From contig CALDNG010000059.1 of the NCBI GenBank assembly GCA_937915285.1, positions 1 to 14,494 on the forward strand: DNA of 14,494 nt, written 5' to 3'. A program made the translations under genes and the position numbers. This document shows positions 1 to 7,260 of this stretch, in pieces. The notes under the pieces were generated by a model. That model worked only from the letters and a program-made list of their open reading frames with translations. It was not told the DNA's origin and made no database searches. The stretch comes from an uncultured Desulfomonile sp. GTDB taxonomy: Bacteria; Desulfobacterota; Desulfomonilia; Desulfomonilales; Desulfomonilaceae. Within the stretch, counting starts at the first letter, position 1. Each line of letters opens with the position of its first letter.

Positions 1-1244
1 ATATACTCATAGCCCCAGAAGTAATCGGCCGGAGCGAGGTCTTTCGGACCACTGACCCACGCGCCTGAAGCGCCTGAGTGCGAACCGATAAAGTAAGGCT
101 CGGCGGCCGCGATCTCTGACTTCTTCTCTTCGGGCTGAACGTCGGTTCCGGCCCAGAGAATGGCCTGGGAGATCGTCATGTCAAGGAAGTCTTCCCATGC
201 CTCGGCTTCAAGTTCTTTCATTTTCTTCTTGAAGGCCTTGGGATCATCGGCATACTGGTTGGCGATCTTCTGGATGGCTTCTTCGGTCCTCATATAGATG
301 GGGCCCTTGCCTTCGAATTCATCCAGCATTCCGAGGTAGTTACGCAGGTTGGCGGGGATCGGCTTCACTGCGCCGTAGGAACCCCAGTTAGCGAGTTCGT
401 CTCTGCGCTCAACCATGTATTCGCCGCCGAGAGCGTTAGTCGCACGTGACTTGAACAGGAGGAACCATGCGCCGACCGGTCCGTATGCATCCTTGAAACG
501 AACAGGGATGAAACGAACTTCCTGGCAGGTCTGCTCAGCGCCAGCGATCAGTGTGAAATAAAGGCTGGATCCGGAGTTCCAGGGTGGGTACCATGCACGG
601 CCAAGGCCTTCACCGGAGCTTCTGGGTTTGAACACGTGAACCGCGCCACCCATGGCTGCCAGAACCGCTTTGGCTTTGAATACATAGAATTTGTCTTCAC
701 GGGTGCTGAAACCGAGGGCGCCGGCAATGCGGTCACCATCGAGAACAGGCGTGGTGATGAATACTCTCTCGAAATACTCATGACCATACTTGGTCAGAGC
801 GTTCTTGGCGGCTTCTGCAACGATAACCTTGTAGGATTCACCGTTGATCATGAGCTGCCAGCGGCCTTCATGAACATACTTGCCTTCAGCGTCCAACCAG
901 ATGGGGAGTCCCCATTTTTCGAACAGGTGAACGGAAGAGTCAACGTGACGCGCTATGTCATAAACGAGGTCTTCACGGGTAATGCCCATGAGGTCGTTAC
1001 GGACGTAACGAACATAGTCTTCAACCGTGTTGGCGCCAGCATTGATGTCAACATACTGGTTGATAGCTGAAAGGCCCATTGCGACTGCGCCTGAACGATC
1101 CATAGCTGCTTTGTCTACAAGTGTAACCTTAAGGCCGTTCTTGCTGGCCCAATAAGCCGCTTCAACTGCTGCGCCGCAGGACGCCATGCCGCCACCGCAG
1201 AGTAGAATGTCAGTGGTAACTTCTACTGTTTCAAAATTCGCCAT
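1..1244 (-). CDS. aprA: Adenylylsulfate (APS) reductase alpha subunit, C-terminus cut off by window edge
   Basis: FAD-containing catalytic subunit of dissimilatory APS reductase, which reduces adenosine 5'-phosphosulfate to sulfite and AMP in the cytoplasm during sulfate respiration. I translated 414 residues from the ATG at 1244; the family is usually about 640-670 residues, so roughly a third is missing beyond position 1. Visible signatures are an N-terminal FAD-binding glycine stretch (CGGGMASCGAA, about residues 16-26), the flavin-pocket segment around RSGAVAMGLSAIN (50-62), a GRAWYPPWNSGSS segment (215-227), a QEVRFIPVRF segment (241-250) and FIGSHSGASGAW (385-396). By family knowledge His389 should match the substrate-site histidine, and Arg244 or Arg249 the substrate-site arginine; these assignments are inferred by eye. 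A strong Shine-Dalgarno (GGAGGA, 1258-1253) sits 8 nt before the ATG. The gene follows aprB after 19 nt, in the usual aprBA order. The genes to the left, often qmoABC in this group, lie outside the window. Confidence 0.97.
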   Translation of the reverse strand, partial: MANFETVEVTTDILLCGGGMASCGAAVEAAYWASKNGLKVTLVDKAAMDRSGAVAMGLSAINQYVDINAGANTVEDYVRYVRNDLMGITREDLVYDIARHVDSSVHLFEKWGLPIWLDAEGKYVHEGRWQLMINGESYKVIVAEAAKNALTKYGHEYFERVFITTPVLDGDRIAGALGFSTREDKFYVFKAKAVLAAMGGAVHVFKPRSSGEGLGRAWYPPWNSGSSLYFTLIAGAEQTCQEVRFIPVRFKDAYGPVGAWFLLFKSRATNALGGEYMVERRDELANWGSYGAVKPIPANLRNYLGMLDEFEGKGPIYMRTEEAIQKIANQYADDPKAFKKKMKELEAEAWEDFLDMTISQAILWAGTDVQPEEKKSEIAAAEPYFIGSHSGASGAWVSGPKDLAPADYFWGYEY

Positions 1245-1263
1245 ATTTAGGTTCCTCCTCGAA

Positions 1264-1707
1264 TTACTTCTTGACTGTGGGCAGATCTGCCAACTTTAGA
1301 GCCGCGGGTTCATTGTAAAGGCACTGTGAAGCCAGGTCCGTGCAAACTTCACCATATCCACCATCAGGAGCTGCTGTACCTTCAGCCGTTGTACGGATGG
1401 GGAACTTGAACCTTTTTACCTGACCACTGCGGAACTTCACTGTCCACATGATGTCTTCCGAGCCCCTCAGAGGAACACAGGAGGCGCCCATAGGAACGAA
1501 GTCAGCGTAGCCTCTGACGTCAATTGCCTGCTGCGGGCAAATCTTTACGCAAGAATAGCATTCCCAGCACATTTCAGGAGCCCTGTTCCAGGCTTTCATC
1601 TTCTCTTTGTCAAGAACCATCAAGTCGTTGGGGCAGATGTACATGCAAGCGGTCTTGTCCTGGCCCTTGCAACCATCGCATTTTTCCAAAATAACATAAC
1701 TCGGCAT
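1264..1707 (-). CDS. aprB: Adenylylsulfate (APS) reductase beta subunit, two [4Fe-4S] ferredoxin-like
   Basis: Electron-transfer subunit of APS reductase, passing electrons to the FAD of AprA. The 147-residue protein carries two complete [4Fe-4S] motifs: Cys10, Cys13, Cys21, Cys25 and Cys47, Cys50, Cys53, Cys57. The long gap between Cys13 and Cys21 is typical of AprB. Trp48, inside MCWECYSC, matches the aromatic residue proposed to bridge electrons to the flavin in the Archaeoglobus enzyme (family knowledge). The part after about residue 60 is the beta-strand segment and the C-terminal tail that wraps AprA. The length is close to the roughly 150-residue archaeal form and shorter than Desulfovibrio forms of about 166 residues, so the tail is short. 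The start is fixed by an AGGAGG Shine-Dalgarno (1720-1715) 7 nt upstream. It is the first gene of the aprBA unit, and a hairpin and a long leader precede it. Confidence 0.97.
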   Translation of the reverse strand: MPSYVILEKCDGCKGQDKTACMYICPNDLMVLDKEKMKAWNRAPEMCWECYSCVKICPQQAIDVRGYADFVPMGASCVPLRGSEDIMWTVKFRSGQVKRFKFPIRTTAEGTAAPDGGYGEVCTDLASQCLYNEPAALKLADLPTVKK

Positions 1708-1739
1708 GAACTAACCTCCTAGTTGGTTTGAGCTTTGTT

Positions 1740-1755
1740 AGAGTCGTTCGACTCT
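1740..1755 (-). promoter_or_regulatory. Compact inverted repeat in the aprB leader
   Basis: On the minus strand, AGAGTCG-AA-CGACTCT is a perfect 7-bp inverted repeat (a 6-bp stem with a GAAC loop as RNA). It ends 20 nt before the aprB Shine-Dalgarno. No T-run follows, so it is not a terminator. It could be an operator or an mRNA 5'-stabilising or translational hairpin. The repeat is seen directly; any role is inference. Confidence 0.45.
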
Positions 1756-2021
1756 CTTGACACGTTCGTCTTCAGGGTTTCGATCTTTTTCCGGCTCCTC
1801 CTTTTCCCTCAAGAATGGTCTTGTTGACTCGAAAGAAGCAGAGTTACAAAAAAAACATTGAGACCACCACCCGAAAATGTAAGCCAGCCTTAAAAAAGAT
1901 CAGCCAACCTGGATATTCCGGCGGACATCTCACAGAAGAGTCGAGGAACACAGGACCTTCCGAGGAAAACTTTGATCATCTGATCTCTTACAAAAGCTGA
2001 GTTTGCGCTGTAATTTAAAAA

Positions 2022-2077
2022 TTGAAATCCTGTCAGGCCTAAAGAATAGCCTAATCAATAATGAGTACAGGATTCAA
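2022..2077. repeat. Long interrupted inverted repeat overlapping the candidate aprBA promoter
   Basis: Left arm TTGAAATCCTGT (2022-2033) and right arm ACAGGATTCAA (2067-2077) are complementary over 11 bp with a single bulged A. The spacer is 33 nt and contains the short palindrome AGGCCT. The right arm covers the candidate -10 box of the minus-strand promoter, so the repeat could be an operator or a leader-RNA stem. The arms are seen directly; the role is inference. Confidence 0.45.
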
Positions 2078-2100
2078 TCAAATCCATCACAAATTGTCAA
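2072..2100 (-). promoter_or_regulatory. Candidate sigma70-type promoter for aprBA
   Basis: The minus strand has a perfect TTGACA (2100-2095), a 17-nt spacer and TTGAAT (2077-2072, 4 of 6 matches to TATAAT). The predicted start is near 2065, giving a leader of about 360 nt before aprB. This is motif matching only, and a closer promoter is possible. Confidence 0.35.
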
Positions 2101-2156
2101 GCTATTTTTAAATGCCACAGAAGCTTATTTTATTAAAAATTACAGCTATATTTCCT

Positions 2157-2184
2157 TTGCGATGAGGTGAAGATATAATATAAT
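2157..2184 (+). promoter_or_regulatory. Candidate sigma70-type promoter for the SEC-C/TPR-YkgJ-HEAT genes
   Basis: TTGCGA (2157-2162, 4 of 6) is followed after 16 nt by a perfect TATAAT (2179-2184). A second perfect TATAAT overlaps it at 2174-2179. The predicted start near 2191 would give a leader of about 30 nt, ending at the Shine-Dalgarno AAGGAG (2209-2214). Confidence 0.45.
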
Positions 2185-2220
2185 AGAGAGTTCAGGTAGC
2201 TGTTAAACAAGGAGCCTTCT

Positions 2221-3186
2221 GTGATGAAATCAGTCGCCAGGAATGAACCATGCCCCTGCGGAAGCGGTTCAAAATATAAAAATTGCTGCATGGCCAAAGA
2301 CTTAGCTTCTCAAACCGATGTGGATGAGGTTTCTCAGGTTAAAGCCACGGCCTTCAAAAAAATGTCGGATGGTTTGTGGAGAGACGCCATAGAGGATTTC
2401 AAATCCATCCTGGACAGGGCGCAGCAGCCCTCTGTCCTCCTTGAGGCCATTGCAGCCTGTTATGATGGTCAGGAAGATTATCTGATGGCTGCCGAGTTTT
2501 ATGAGAAGGCTCTTGCCTCTGGCCCGCCTCAGAGAAGATCGGATAACCTATACAGACTCGGGGTATCCAGGGGATGCGCCGGAAGGTATGACAAAGCGAA
2601 GTCGGCCTTTGAGGAATGCCTCAATCTTTCGGGCGATCAGGGCCAGATTCAGCATTTGCAACAAATAATAGGTCACCTGGATTCCCTCAAGGACAGTGAT
2701 GATTCCAACCTGTTTGTTGTTCAGGTTCAACTTCAGAGGGCATTCACGGAGTTGGAGGCGGAAGATCACGCTGCTGCTGCGAGACGCCTTGAGAACCTTT
2801 TGAGAATAGCCCCGGATAATCCTTCGGTTCTGTATAATCTCGGTGTTTGCTATTCCTTCATGAAAAAGGACGACGAAGCTTTGGCCGTGTTTGAAAAGGT
2901 CGTGGAAATGAACCCGGGAATTGTGGCGGCCTACTACAATATGGGGCAGATATGGCTGGTGAGCAAACGTGATTTTTCGAGGGCGCTTCATTGCTTTAGC
3001 TGCGCCATCCACCACAGGCCGGATTATATTGGCGCCCATCATCAGAGGGGCGTGGCCTATGAGCTTCTCGGTGATCTTGAAAAGGCTGCTGATTGTTTCA
3101 GAAAGACCCTGGAACTTGCCCCTGGGACCAAACAGGCTCAGGAAAACCTCGACAGGGTCATGCAACTGATCAAACCTAAAAATTGA
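2221..3186 (+). CDS. SEC-C zinc-motif protein with tetratricopeptide repeats
   Basis: A 321-residue cytoplasmic protein of unknown specific function. At the N-terminus it has a SEC-C metal-binding motif, NEPCPCGSGSKYKNCC (about residues 8-23; Cys11, Cys13, Cys22, Cys23). This is the small zinc motif best known at the C-terminus of SecA. Most of the remainder, from about residue 45, reads as alpha-helical TPR units. The clearest repeats are around DNLYRLGVSRGCAGRYDKA, PSVLYNLGVCYSFMKKDDEA, AAYYNMGQIWLVSKRDFSRA and AHHQRGVAYELLGDLEKAA, each followed by a helix ending near a conserved proline. No signal peptide or membrane segment is seen. The start is GTG (2221) or the adjacent ATG (2224); AAGGAG lies 6 or 9 nt upstream, so both work. 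It is the first of three same-strand genes, with 28 nt to the next. TPRs suggest a protein-binding adaptor, but the partner is unknown. Confidence 0.9.
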   Translation: MMKSVARNEPCPCGSGSKYKNCCMAKDLASQTDVDEVSQVKATAFKKMSDGLWRDAIEDFKSILDRAQQPSVLLEAIAACYDGQEDYLMAAEFYEKALASGPPQRRSDNLYRLGVSRGCAGRYDKAKSAFEECLNLSGDQGQIQHLQQIIGHLDSLKDSDDSNLFVVQVQLQRAFTELEAEDHAAAARRLENLLRIAPDNPSVLYNLGVCYSFMKKDDEALAVFEKVVEMNPGIVAAYYNMGQIWLVSKRDFSRALHCFSCAIHHRPDYIGAHHQRGVAYELLGDLEKAADCFRKTLELAPGTKQAQENLDRVMQLIKPKN

Positions 3187-3214
3187 ACGGACATTCACCG
3201 AAAGGATTACTGTT

Positions 3215-4012
3215 ATGAAAATCCAGGACTCTGGATCAAAGGACTCTAAATTGATGACTTGGGACGACACGTTCCGGTTCCGGTGTCATCAGAAGATCGA
3301 CTGCTTCAATTCCTGTTGCAGGGATGTCACGATCCTACTAAATCCACTTGACGTTGTTCGTCTGAGAAAGAAGCTCGGAATATCCTCTACCGACTTCATT
3401 GAGACCTATACCCACCTGCTTTTATCCAGAGAGAGTGGACTGCCGGCGTTAGCCTTGAAGATGTCCGACGACGAGAAGAAGCAGTGTCGTTTTGTTACGG
3501 ATCAGGGTTGTTCGGTTTACGACAGCAGGCCGTATTCCTGCAGGCTCTATCCTTTGGACACGGAACAGGGAGTGGAGTATGTATTCGCAGTAGACCAGGC
3601 GAAATGCCATGGCCTGGGTGAAGCCGAAGAGTGGACTGTTGAGCGATGGAGAAACGAACAGGGTCTTTATGACTACGATGACATTGATCACAATCTGAAA
3701 GACGTAATGCATGCCGACATGCTGTGGGAGGAAAAGATTGTAGATCAGAGAATGCAGGACATGTTCCTGATGGCAATCTACGATGTAGACCGATTCAGGG
3801 AATTTGTTTTCGAATCTTCATTCCTTCAGAAATTCAAGGTTGATGATGACATAATCGAAAAAATTAGGAATGATGATGTGGCCATGCTTTATTTTGCCTC
3901 CCAATGGTTGAGGTTTGCGTTGTTTGGGCAAAAGGGCTTTCTTAAAATAGATAAGGATTTCCTGGAAAAAAAGAAAAGGGAAGTTCTCGGTAAGAGGGAA
4001 GCACAGGAATGA
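3215..4012 (+). CDS. YkgJ-family cysteine-cluster (putative Fe-S or zinc) protein
   Basis: A 265-residue protein with the YkgJ/UPF0153-type cysteine cluster. It has Cys24, Cys30 and the Cys34-Cys35 pair in FRCHQKIDCFNSCC, then Cys91, Cys99 and Cys109 in the hallmark CRF...GCSVYDSRPYSCRLYP, and a further Cys131. The family is thought to bind a metal or Fe-S cluster; its biochemical role is not established. From about residue 150 the protein adds a helical, charged C-terminal extension with no recognisable domain, ending in a Lys/Glu-rich tail. There is no signal peptide. The start is supported by AAAGGA about 8 nt before the ATG. It follows the SEC-C/TPR gene by 28 nt, and its TGA overlaps the ATG of the HEAT-repeat gene (ATGA at 4009-4012). 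The three genes are therefore probably co-transcribed and translationally coupled. Confidence 0.88.
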   Translation: MKIQDSGSKDSKLMTWDDTFRFRCHQKIDCFNSCCRDVTILLNPLDVVRLRKKLGISSTDFIETYTHLLLSRESGLPALALKMSDDEKKQCRFVTDQGCSVYDSRPYSCRLYPLDTEQGVEYVFAVDQAKCHGLGEAEEWTVERWRNEQGLYDYDDIDHNLKDVMHADMLWEEKIVDQRMQDMFLMAIYDVDRFREFVFESSFLQKFKVDDDIIEKIRNDDVAMLYFASQWLRFALFGQKGFLKIDKDFLEKKKREVLGKREAQE

Positions 4013-5295
4013 GACATGCTCTGCGATCGTTTGCGTTTGTCTTGGTATTGCTGACCGTTTCAATCTGCAGTTCATTTGCGGACTCCGTCGATGATCATAT
4101 CAAGGATCTCAAAAGTTCAGATCCGGAAGTCCGGGCGAAGGCTGCATTTGAGTTGGGCTGTTCCTGAAACAGGCCGGCAAAGGCCGTGCCGCCTTTGATT
4201 GAAGCGCTCAAGGACACAAGCCCAAAGGTACGCAGCGCCGCAGCGGAGGCTCTTGGAGCCTTCCCCAAGGATGATAACGCCTTTTCGGCATTGTTGTTGG
4301 CCAACAAGGATCCTGTAATTGAGGTCAGGCGGTCTACAGTTCTGTCTTTAGGCCGACTCTCACAGGGTGACGCCAATGTGGAAGGTTTGCTTCGTCAGAC
4401 ACTAACAGACGAAGACCCGATATTGAGGTCGAATGCTTTGCTTGCTCTGGCGTTAATGGGGAAATATGATGAAGCGGACTTACCACAAATAGCCACTGCT
4501 CTAGCCAGTTCAAGTGAAAGTACGGCCAAGGCGGCCGCCAGGGCCCTGGGAGCCATTGGGGTGGAAAAACCTGACAAGACGCTTCCGTTGCTTATGAAAG
4601 CTTTAGATGACAAGGACTCTAACGCAGCCAAACACGCCCTTCCTGCGCTTAGAAAAATGAAGAAGGACGCAGCTCCGGCCCTTCCCAAAATAGCGGCCAT
4701 GTTTTCGGGTTCAGACGCCGCTACACGCTCAGACGTGCTCGATACAGTCGCTGCGTTGGACGAAAAAGGGGATTACTCTCTTCCCATATTTGTGAAGTCC
4801 CTTGAATCAAGCGATGCCATAGACAGGAAAGAGGCGCTTATTGGGCTTCTGAAGTTCAAGTCCAGTTGGCGTGAGTTCATAGCTCCTCTCATCGGGATGC
4901 TTGATGACCCTGAAGTGGAAAATCGAATGGTGGTGGTTGGAATCCTCAAGGGGATCGCAAACGAATCTGATCAAGCAGCCTCAGCGCTGACGTCCATGAC
5001 ATCCGATGCCGACATTAGGGTCAAGAATTCCGCCATCAGCGCATTGAGTCAGTTAAAAAACCCATCTGGCGAAGTGTTGCTAGCGCTTTCAAAGACCGTC
5101 ACAGAAAAGGACCACCGAGTCAGAATGGCCTCAATAGGCTCGCTCAGAAGGCTCGGGGTAGATGTCCCAGATCAAGTGATACCAATACTGAACGAGGCGC
5201 TCAATCAGGAGAGTTACGATCCTGCAAAACGATTGATTAAGGCTGCGCTCGAAGAACTTGAACTCAACAGACAGGGGGGCGCAAAGAAAAACTAG
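4009..5295 (+). CDS. Exported HEAT-repeat protein, frame interrupted by one in-frame TGA (possible pseudogene)
   Basis: The reading frame runs from the ATG at 4009, which overlaps the YkgJ stop, to the TAG at 5293-5295. It has 428 positions and a single TGA at codon 53 (4165-4167). Residues 1-24 look like a signal peptide: a basic start MRHALR, a hydrophobic core, then SSFA before Asp25. This suggests signal peptidase I cleavage after Ala24 and a periplasmic location. Cys20 lacks a proper lipobox (Ile at -1). From residue 27 to the end the protein is made of about ten HEAT/PBS-lyase-like repeats of roughly 37 residues, for example PPLIEALKDTSPKVRSAAAEALG. The TGA falls inside the first repeat. 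The frame resumes immediately with NRPAKAVPPLIEAL, so nothing is frameshifted. A downstream GTG at 4186 could begin a 369-residue product but has no properly spaced ribosome site and would lack the signal peptide. HEAT arrays bind proteins; the target is unknown. Whether this is a nonsense mutation, sequencing error or recoding cannot be decided here. Confidence 0.72.
4165..4167 (+). other. In-frame TGA codon within the HEAT-repeat gene
   Basis: The codons read GGC TGT TCC TGA AAC AGG CCG (Gly-Cys-Ser-stop-Asn-Arg-Pro), with HEAT-repeat coding on both sides in the same frame. Gly is common at this inter-helix position in such repeats, and GGA to TGA is a single change. TGA ends both upstream neighbours, so it is a true stop in this genome. 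A small hairpin follows (CGGCA 4175-4179, TGCCG 4187-4191), but its loop AAGGCCG lacks the GU expected of a bacterial SECIS. Confidence 0.85.
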
Positions 5296-5301
5296 TTGTT
5301 T

Positions 5302-5332
5302 TGCCTCGCCGCGATATCTGCGGACTCGGGCA
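5302..5332. other. Hairpin in the convergent gap between the HEAT gene and parE
   Basis: The 60-bp gap holds nested short stems: TGCC (5302-5305) with GGCA (5329-5332), and CCGC (5309-5312) with GCGG (5320-5323). No T-run follows on either strand, so it does not fit a standard intrinsic terminator. Its place between converging genes is the only reason to suspect a role in transcript ends. Confidence 0.3.
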
Positions 5333-5355
5333 TAGAAGCAAACGTTCACACGGAT

Positions 5356-7260
5356 TTAAATATCCAGTTCCTGAACTTCTTTTGCATGCTCCTTTATGAA
5401 AACAAACCTTTTGCGCACATCCTTGCCCATTAGTGTGTCGAAGATATCGTCGGTAACTGTTTCGTCCTCGACAGAAACTCTCAGAATAGTCCTGGTAGAT
5501 GGATCCATTGTGGTGCTCTTCAAAGTTGAGGGGTCCATCTCCCCCAAACCTTTAAAGCGCTGAATCTCAACTTCCTTTCCGTTCTGTCTCTTTAGTAGGT
5601 TCTCTTTTTCCCTGTCAGAAAAAACATATTTGATGACGTTCTTTTTTCCAGAGCCGATTCTTATTCTGTAGAGCGGCGGCATAGCCAGGTAGATATGACC
5701 TCGTTTCACAAGTTCAGGAAGGTACCTGTAAAAGAACGTGAGCAGCAGGGTCGCAATGTGGTGCCCATCAACATCAGCGTCCGTGTTGATAATGATTTTT
5801 CCGTATCTAAGCTTGGAATAATCGAAGACCTTTCCCATTCCGGTTCCGATGGACAGAACCAGATTGGAAATTTCCCTGTTGGCCTTCATTTTTTCACCGG
5901 AAGCCTGCTCCACGTTGAGTATTTTTCCTCGTATGGGCAGGATTGCCTGAAATTTTCTGTCCCGAGCCTGCTTCGAGGAACCTCCTGCGCTGTCTCCTTC
6001 GACAATGAACAATTCGGTTCCGTCCCTCGAGGTAGATGAGCAATCGGCCAGTTTTCCGGGCAGCGTCAGTCTGCGAGTGGCCACCTTACGATTCACTTCG
6101 TCACGAGCTGCCCTTGAAGCGACCCTGGCTTGAGCCGCGAACATTATCCTGTTGGCGATAGCAGTTGCCTGAGTCGGATTCTGACTAAGCCAGGTTTCAA
6201 ATGCCGTCTTCACAACAGGTTCAATCTGCTGAGCCTGGGGACTGTTCAAGCGCTCCTTGGTCTGCCCCTGAAATTCGAGGTTGCCGTGAAGGTACACAGA
6301 TAGAATTGCGACCAGGCCCTCCTTGACATCGTCTCCTGTAACTCCCTTAACCCCTTTGGGCAAGCCATTGCGTTTTTCAATGTACTGACGCAAAGTTTTT
6401 GCGAGTCCCGATCGGAAAGCATTTTCGTGAGTGCCACCGGCAGGAGTGGGGATGGAATTCACGAAAGACAATATCTGACTGCTGGTGTCCGAGGTCCAGG
6501 CAAAAACAACCTCTAGCTTCAGGTCATTGTCATGCCTGTAGATGAAAGGCTGAGCAACCATGGTTTCCTTGTCATCTATCAGCTTGTCAAGATAATCGAG
6601 AATTCCCTGCGGATATAGAAATACTTCGGTCGTATTCTCAATCTTGTCTATGAATCTGATTTTTAGACCGGCCACCAGGAAGGACTTTATCTCCAGACGC
6701 TGCCGGATTATTTCCCGTGAGAACTCTGTCGAACGAAAAATATCTTTGTCGGGAGTGAAAGTGACTTTTGTTCCTGAACCTCTGGCCGGCGACACTCGGG
6801 TAAGAGTATCAATTGGTTTTCCTCTGGAAAATTGCTGGGAATGTCTGAAACCGTCCCGTTTGACTTGTACGGTCAGAGCTGAACTCAGTGCGTTTACTAC
6901 CGAAGCGCCCACTCCGTGAAGTCCGCCTGCAACCTTGTAGGCGTCATCATCAAACTTTCCTCCGGCATGGAGGTTACAAAAAATGGTTTCTACCGAATTC
7001 TTTCCAGTGGCAGGATGAGTCTCTACAGGAATCCCGCGTCCCGAATCACTTATTGTAATGGATCCATCAGTACCGAGGGTGACTTCAATTGATGAGCAAT
7101 GGCCGTTTAGGGCTTCATCGACGCTATTGTCAAGGATCTCCCATACCAACTGATGAAGCCCCTCGGATCCAGTTCCGCCAATGTACATTCCAGGCCGTTT
7201 TCTGACAGCCTCCAGTCCCTTAAGAACCTGTATATCCTTTACTGTGTAGGAATCAGACAT
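5356..7260 (-). CDS. parE: DNA topoisomerase IV subunit B (type IIA topoisomerase ATPase subunit)
   Basis: ATPase subunit of the type IIA topoisomerase that decatenates sister chromosomes. The 634 residues match ParE length (about 630) and lack the insertion that brings many proteobacterial GyrB proteins to about 800. Order of parts: a GHKL ATPase domain with EILDNSVDEAL (Glu41, Asn45 and Asp48 as expected catalytic and Mg residues), GRGIP and GLHGVGASVVNAL; a transducer domain; then the TOPRIM domain with LFIVEGDSAGGSSKQARDR and NTDADVDGHHIATLL; and the closing QRFKGLGEM motif. KQARDR, rather than the gyrase-type QGRDR, favours ParE, as does pairing with a ParC-like gene. The ATG (7260) immediately follows the parC TAA (7263-7261), so translation is probably coupled; a G-rich stretch at the end of parC may serve as ribosome site. 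GyrB remains the alternative name, since paralogues cannot be separated without a tree or the rest of the genome. Confidence 0.9.
   Translation of the reverse strand: MSDSYTVKDIQVLKGLEAVRKRPGMYIGGTGSEGLHQLVWEILDNSVDEALNGHCSSIEVTLGTDGSITISDSGRGIPVETHPATGKNSVETIFCNLHAGGKFDDDAYKVAGGLHGVGASVVNALSSALTVQVKRDGFRHSQQFSRGKPIDTLTRVSPARGSGTKVTFTPDKDIFRSTEFSREIIRQRLEIKSFLVAGLKIRFIDKIENTTEVFLYPQGILDYLDKLIDDKETMVAQPFIYRHDNDLKLEVVFAWTSDTSSQILSFVNSIPTPAGGTHENAFRSGLAKTLRQYIEKRNGLPKGVKGVTGDDVKEGLVAILSVYLHGNLEFQGQTKERLNSPQAQQIEPVVKTAFETWLSQNPTQATAIANRIMFAAQARVASRAARDEVNRKVATRRLTLPGKLADCSSTSRDGTELFIVEGDSAGGSSKQARDRKFQAILPIRGKILNVEQASGEKMKANREISNLVLSIGTGMGKVFDYSKLRYGKIIINTDADVDGHHIATLLLTFFYRYLPELVKRGHIYLAMPPLYRIRIGSGKKNVIKYVFSDREKENLLKRQNGKEVEIQRFKGLGEMDPSTLKSTTMDPSTRTILRVSVEDETVTDDIFDTLMGKDVRKRFVFIKEHAKEVQELDI

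Larger units (their letters stand above)
1708..2220. other. Divergent intergenic region between aprB and the SEC-C/TPR gene
   Basis: About 510 bp without a convincing gene. It contains a candidate sigma70-type promoter on each strand, the hairpin at 1740-1755, a GATCA-TC-TGATC palindrome at 1974-1985, and a long inverted repeat with arms at 2022-2033 and 2067-2077. There is also an orphan Shine-Dalgarno-like AGGAGGAG on the minus strand (1802-1795) with no ATG or GTG at usable distance. Runs of six and eight T on the minus strand (between about 1840 and 1900) are not preceded by strong stems. If the minus-strand promoter is right, aprBA has a leader of about 360 nt. Confidence 0.6.

Noticed and set aside
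1738..1812. Charged minus-strand frame in the aprB leader beginning at TTG (LREKEEPEKD...) with AGGAGGAG inside it
   Set aside because: The frame has no ATG or GTG start, the Shine-Dalgarno-like sequence has no start codon at usable distance, and the charge follows from purine-rich DNA.
1815..2000. 61-codon plus-strand frame between aprB and the TPR gene
   Set aside because: No ribosome site, no recognisable domain, and it lies in the predicted aprBA leader on the opposite strand.
2078..2100. Rex or HcpR operator near the apr promoter (TTTGTGA half-site)
   Set aside because: Only one half-site is present; the matching TTCACAA-type half is missing.
2548..3270. 240-codon minus-strand frame opposite the TPR gene
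   Set aside because: Antisense shadow of a clear TPR coding region; it would also overlap the YkgJ start.
4168..4205. SECIS element after the in-frame TGA
   Set aside because: A 17-nt hairpin similar in size to the E. coli fdhF apical stem is there, but the stem is only 5 bp, it starts closer to the TGA, and the loop reads AAGGCCG without the required GU. Kept only as a weak alternative.
5302..5332. Bidirectional intrinsic terminator between the HEAT gene and parE
   Set aside because: The stems are short and no T-run follows on either strand.
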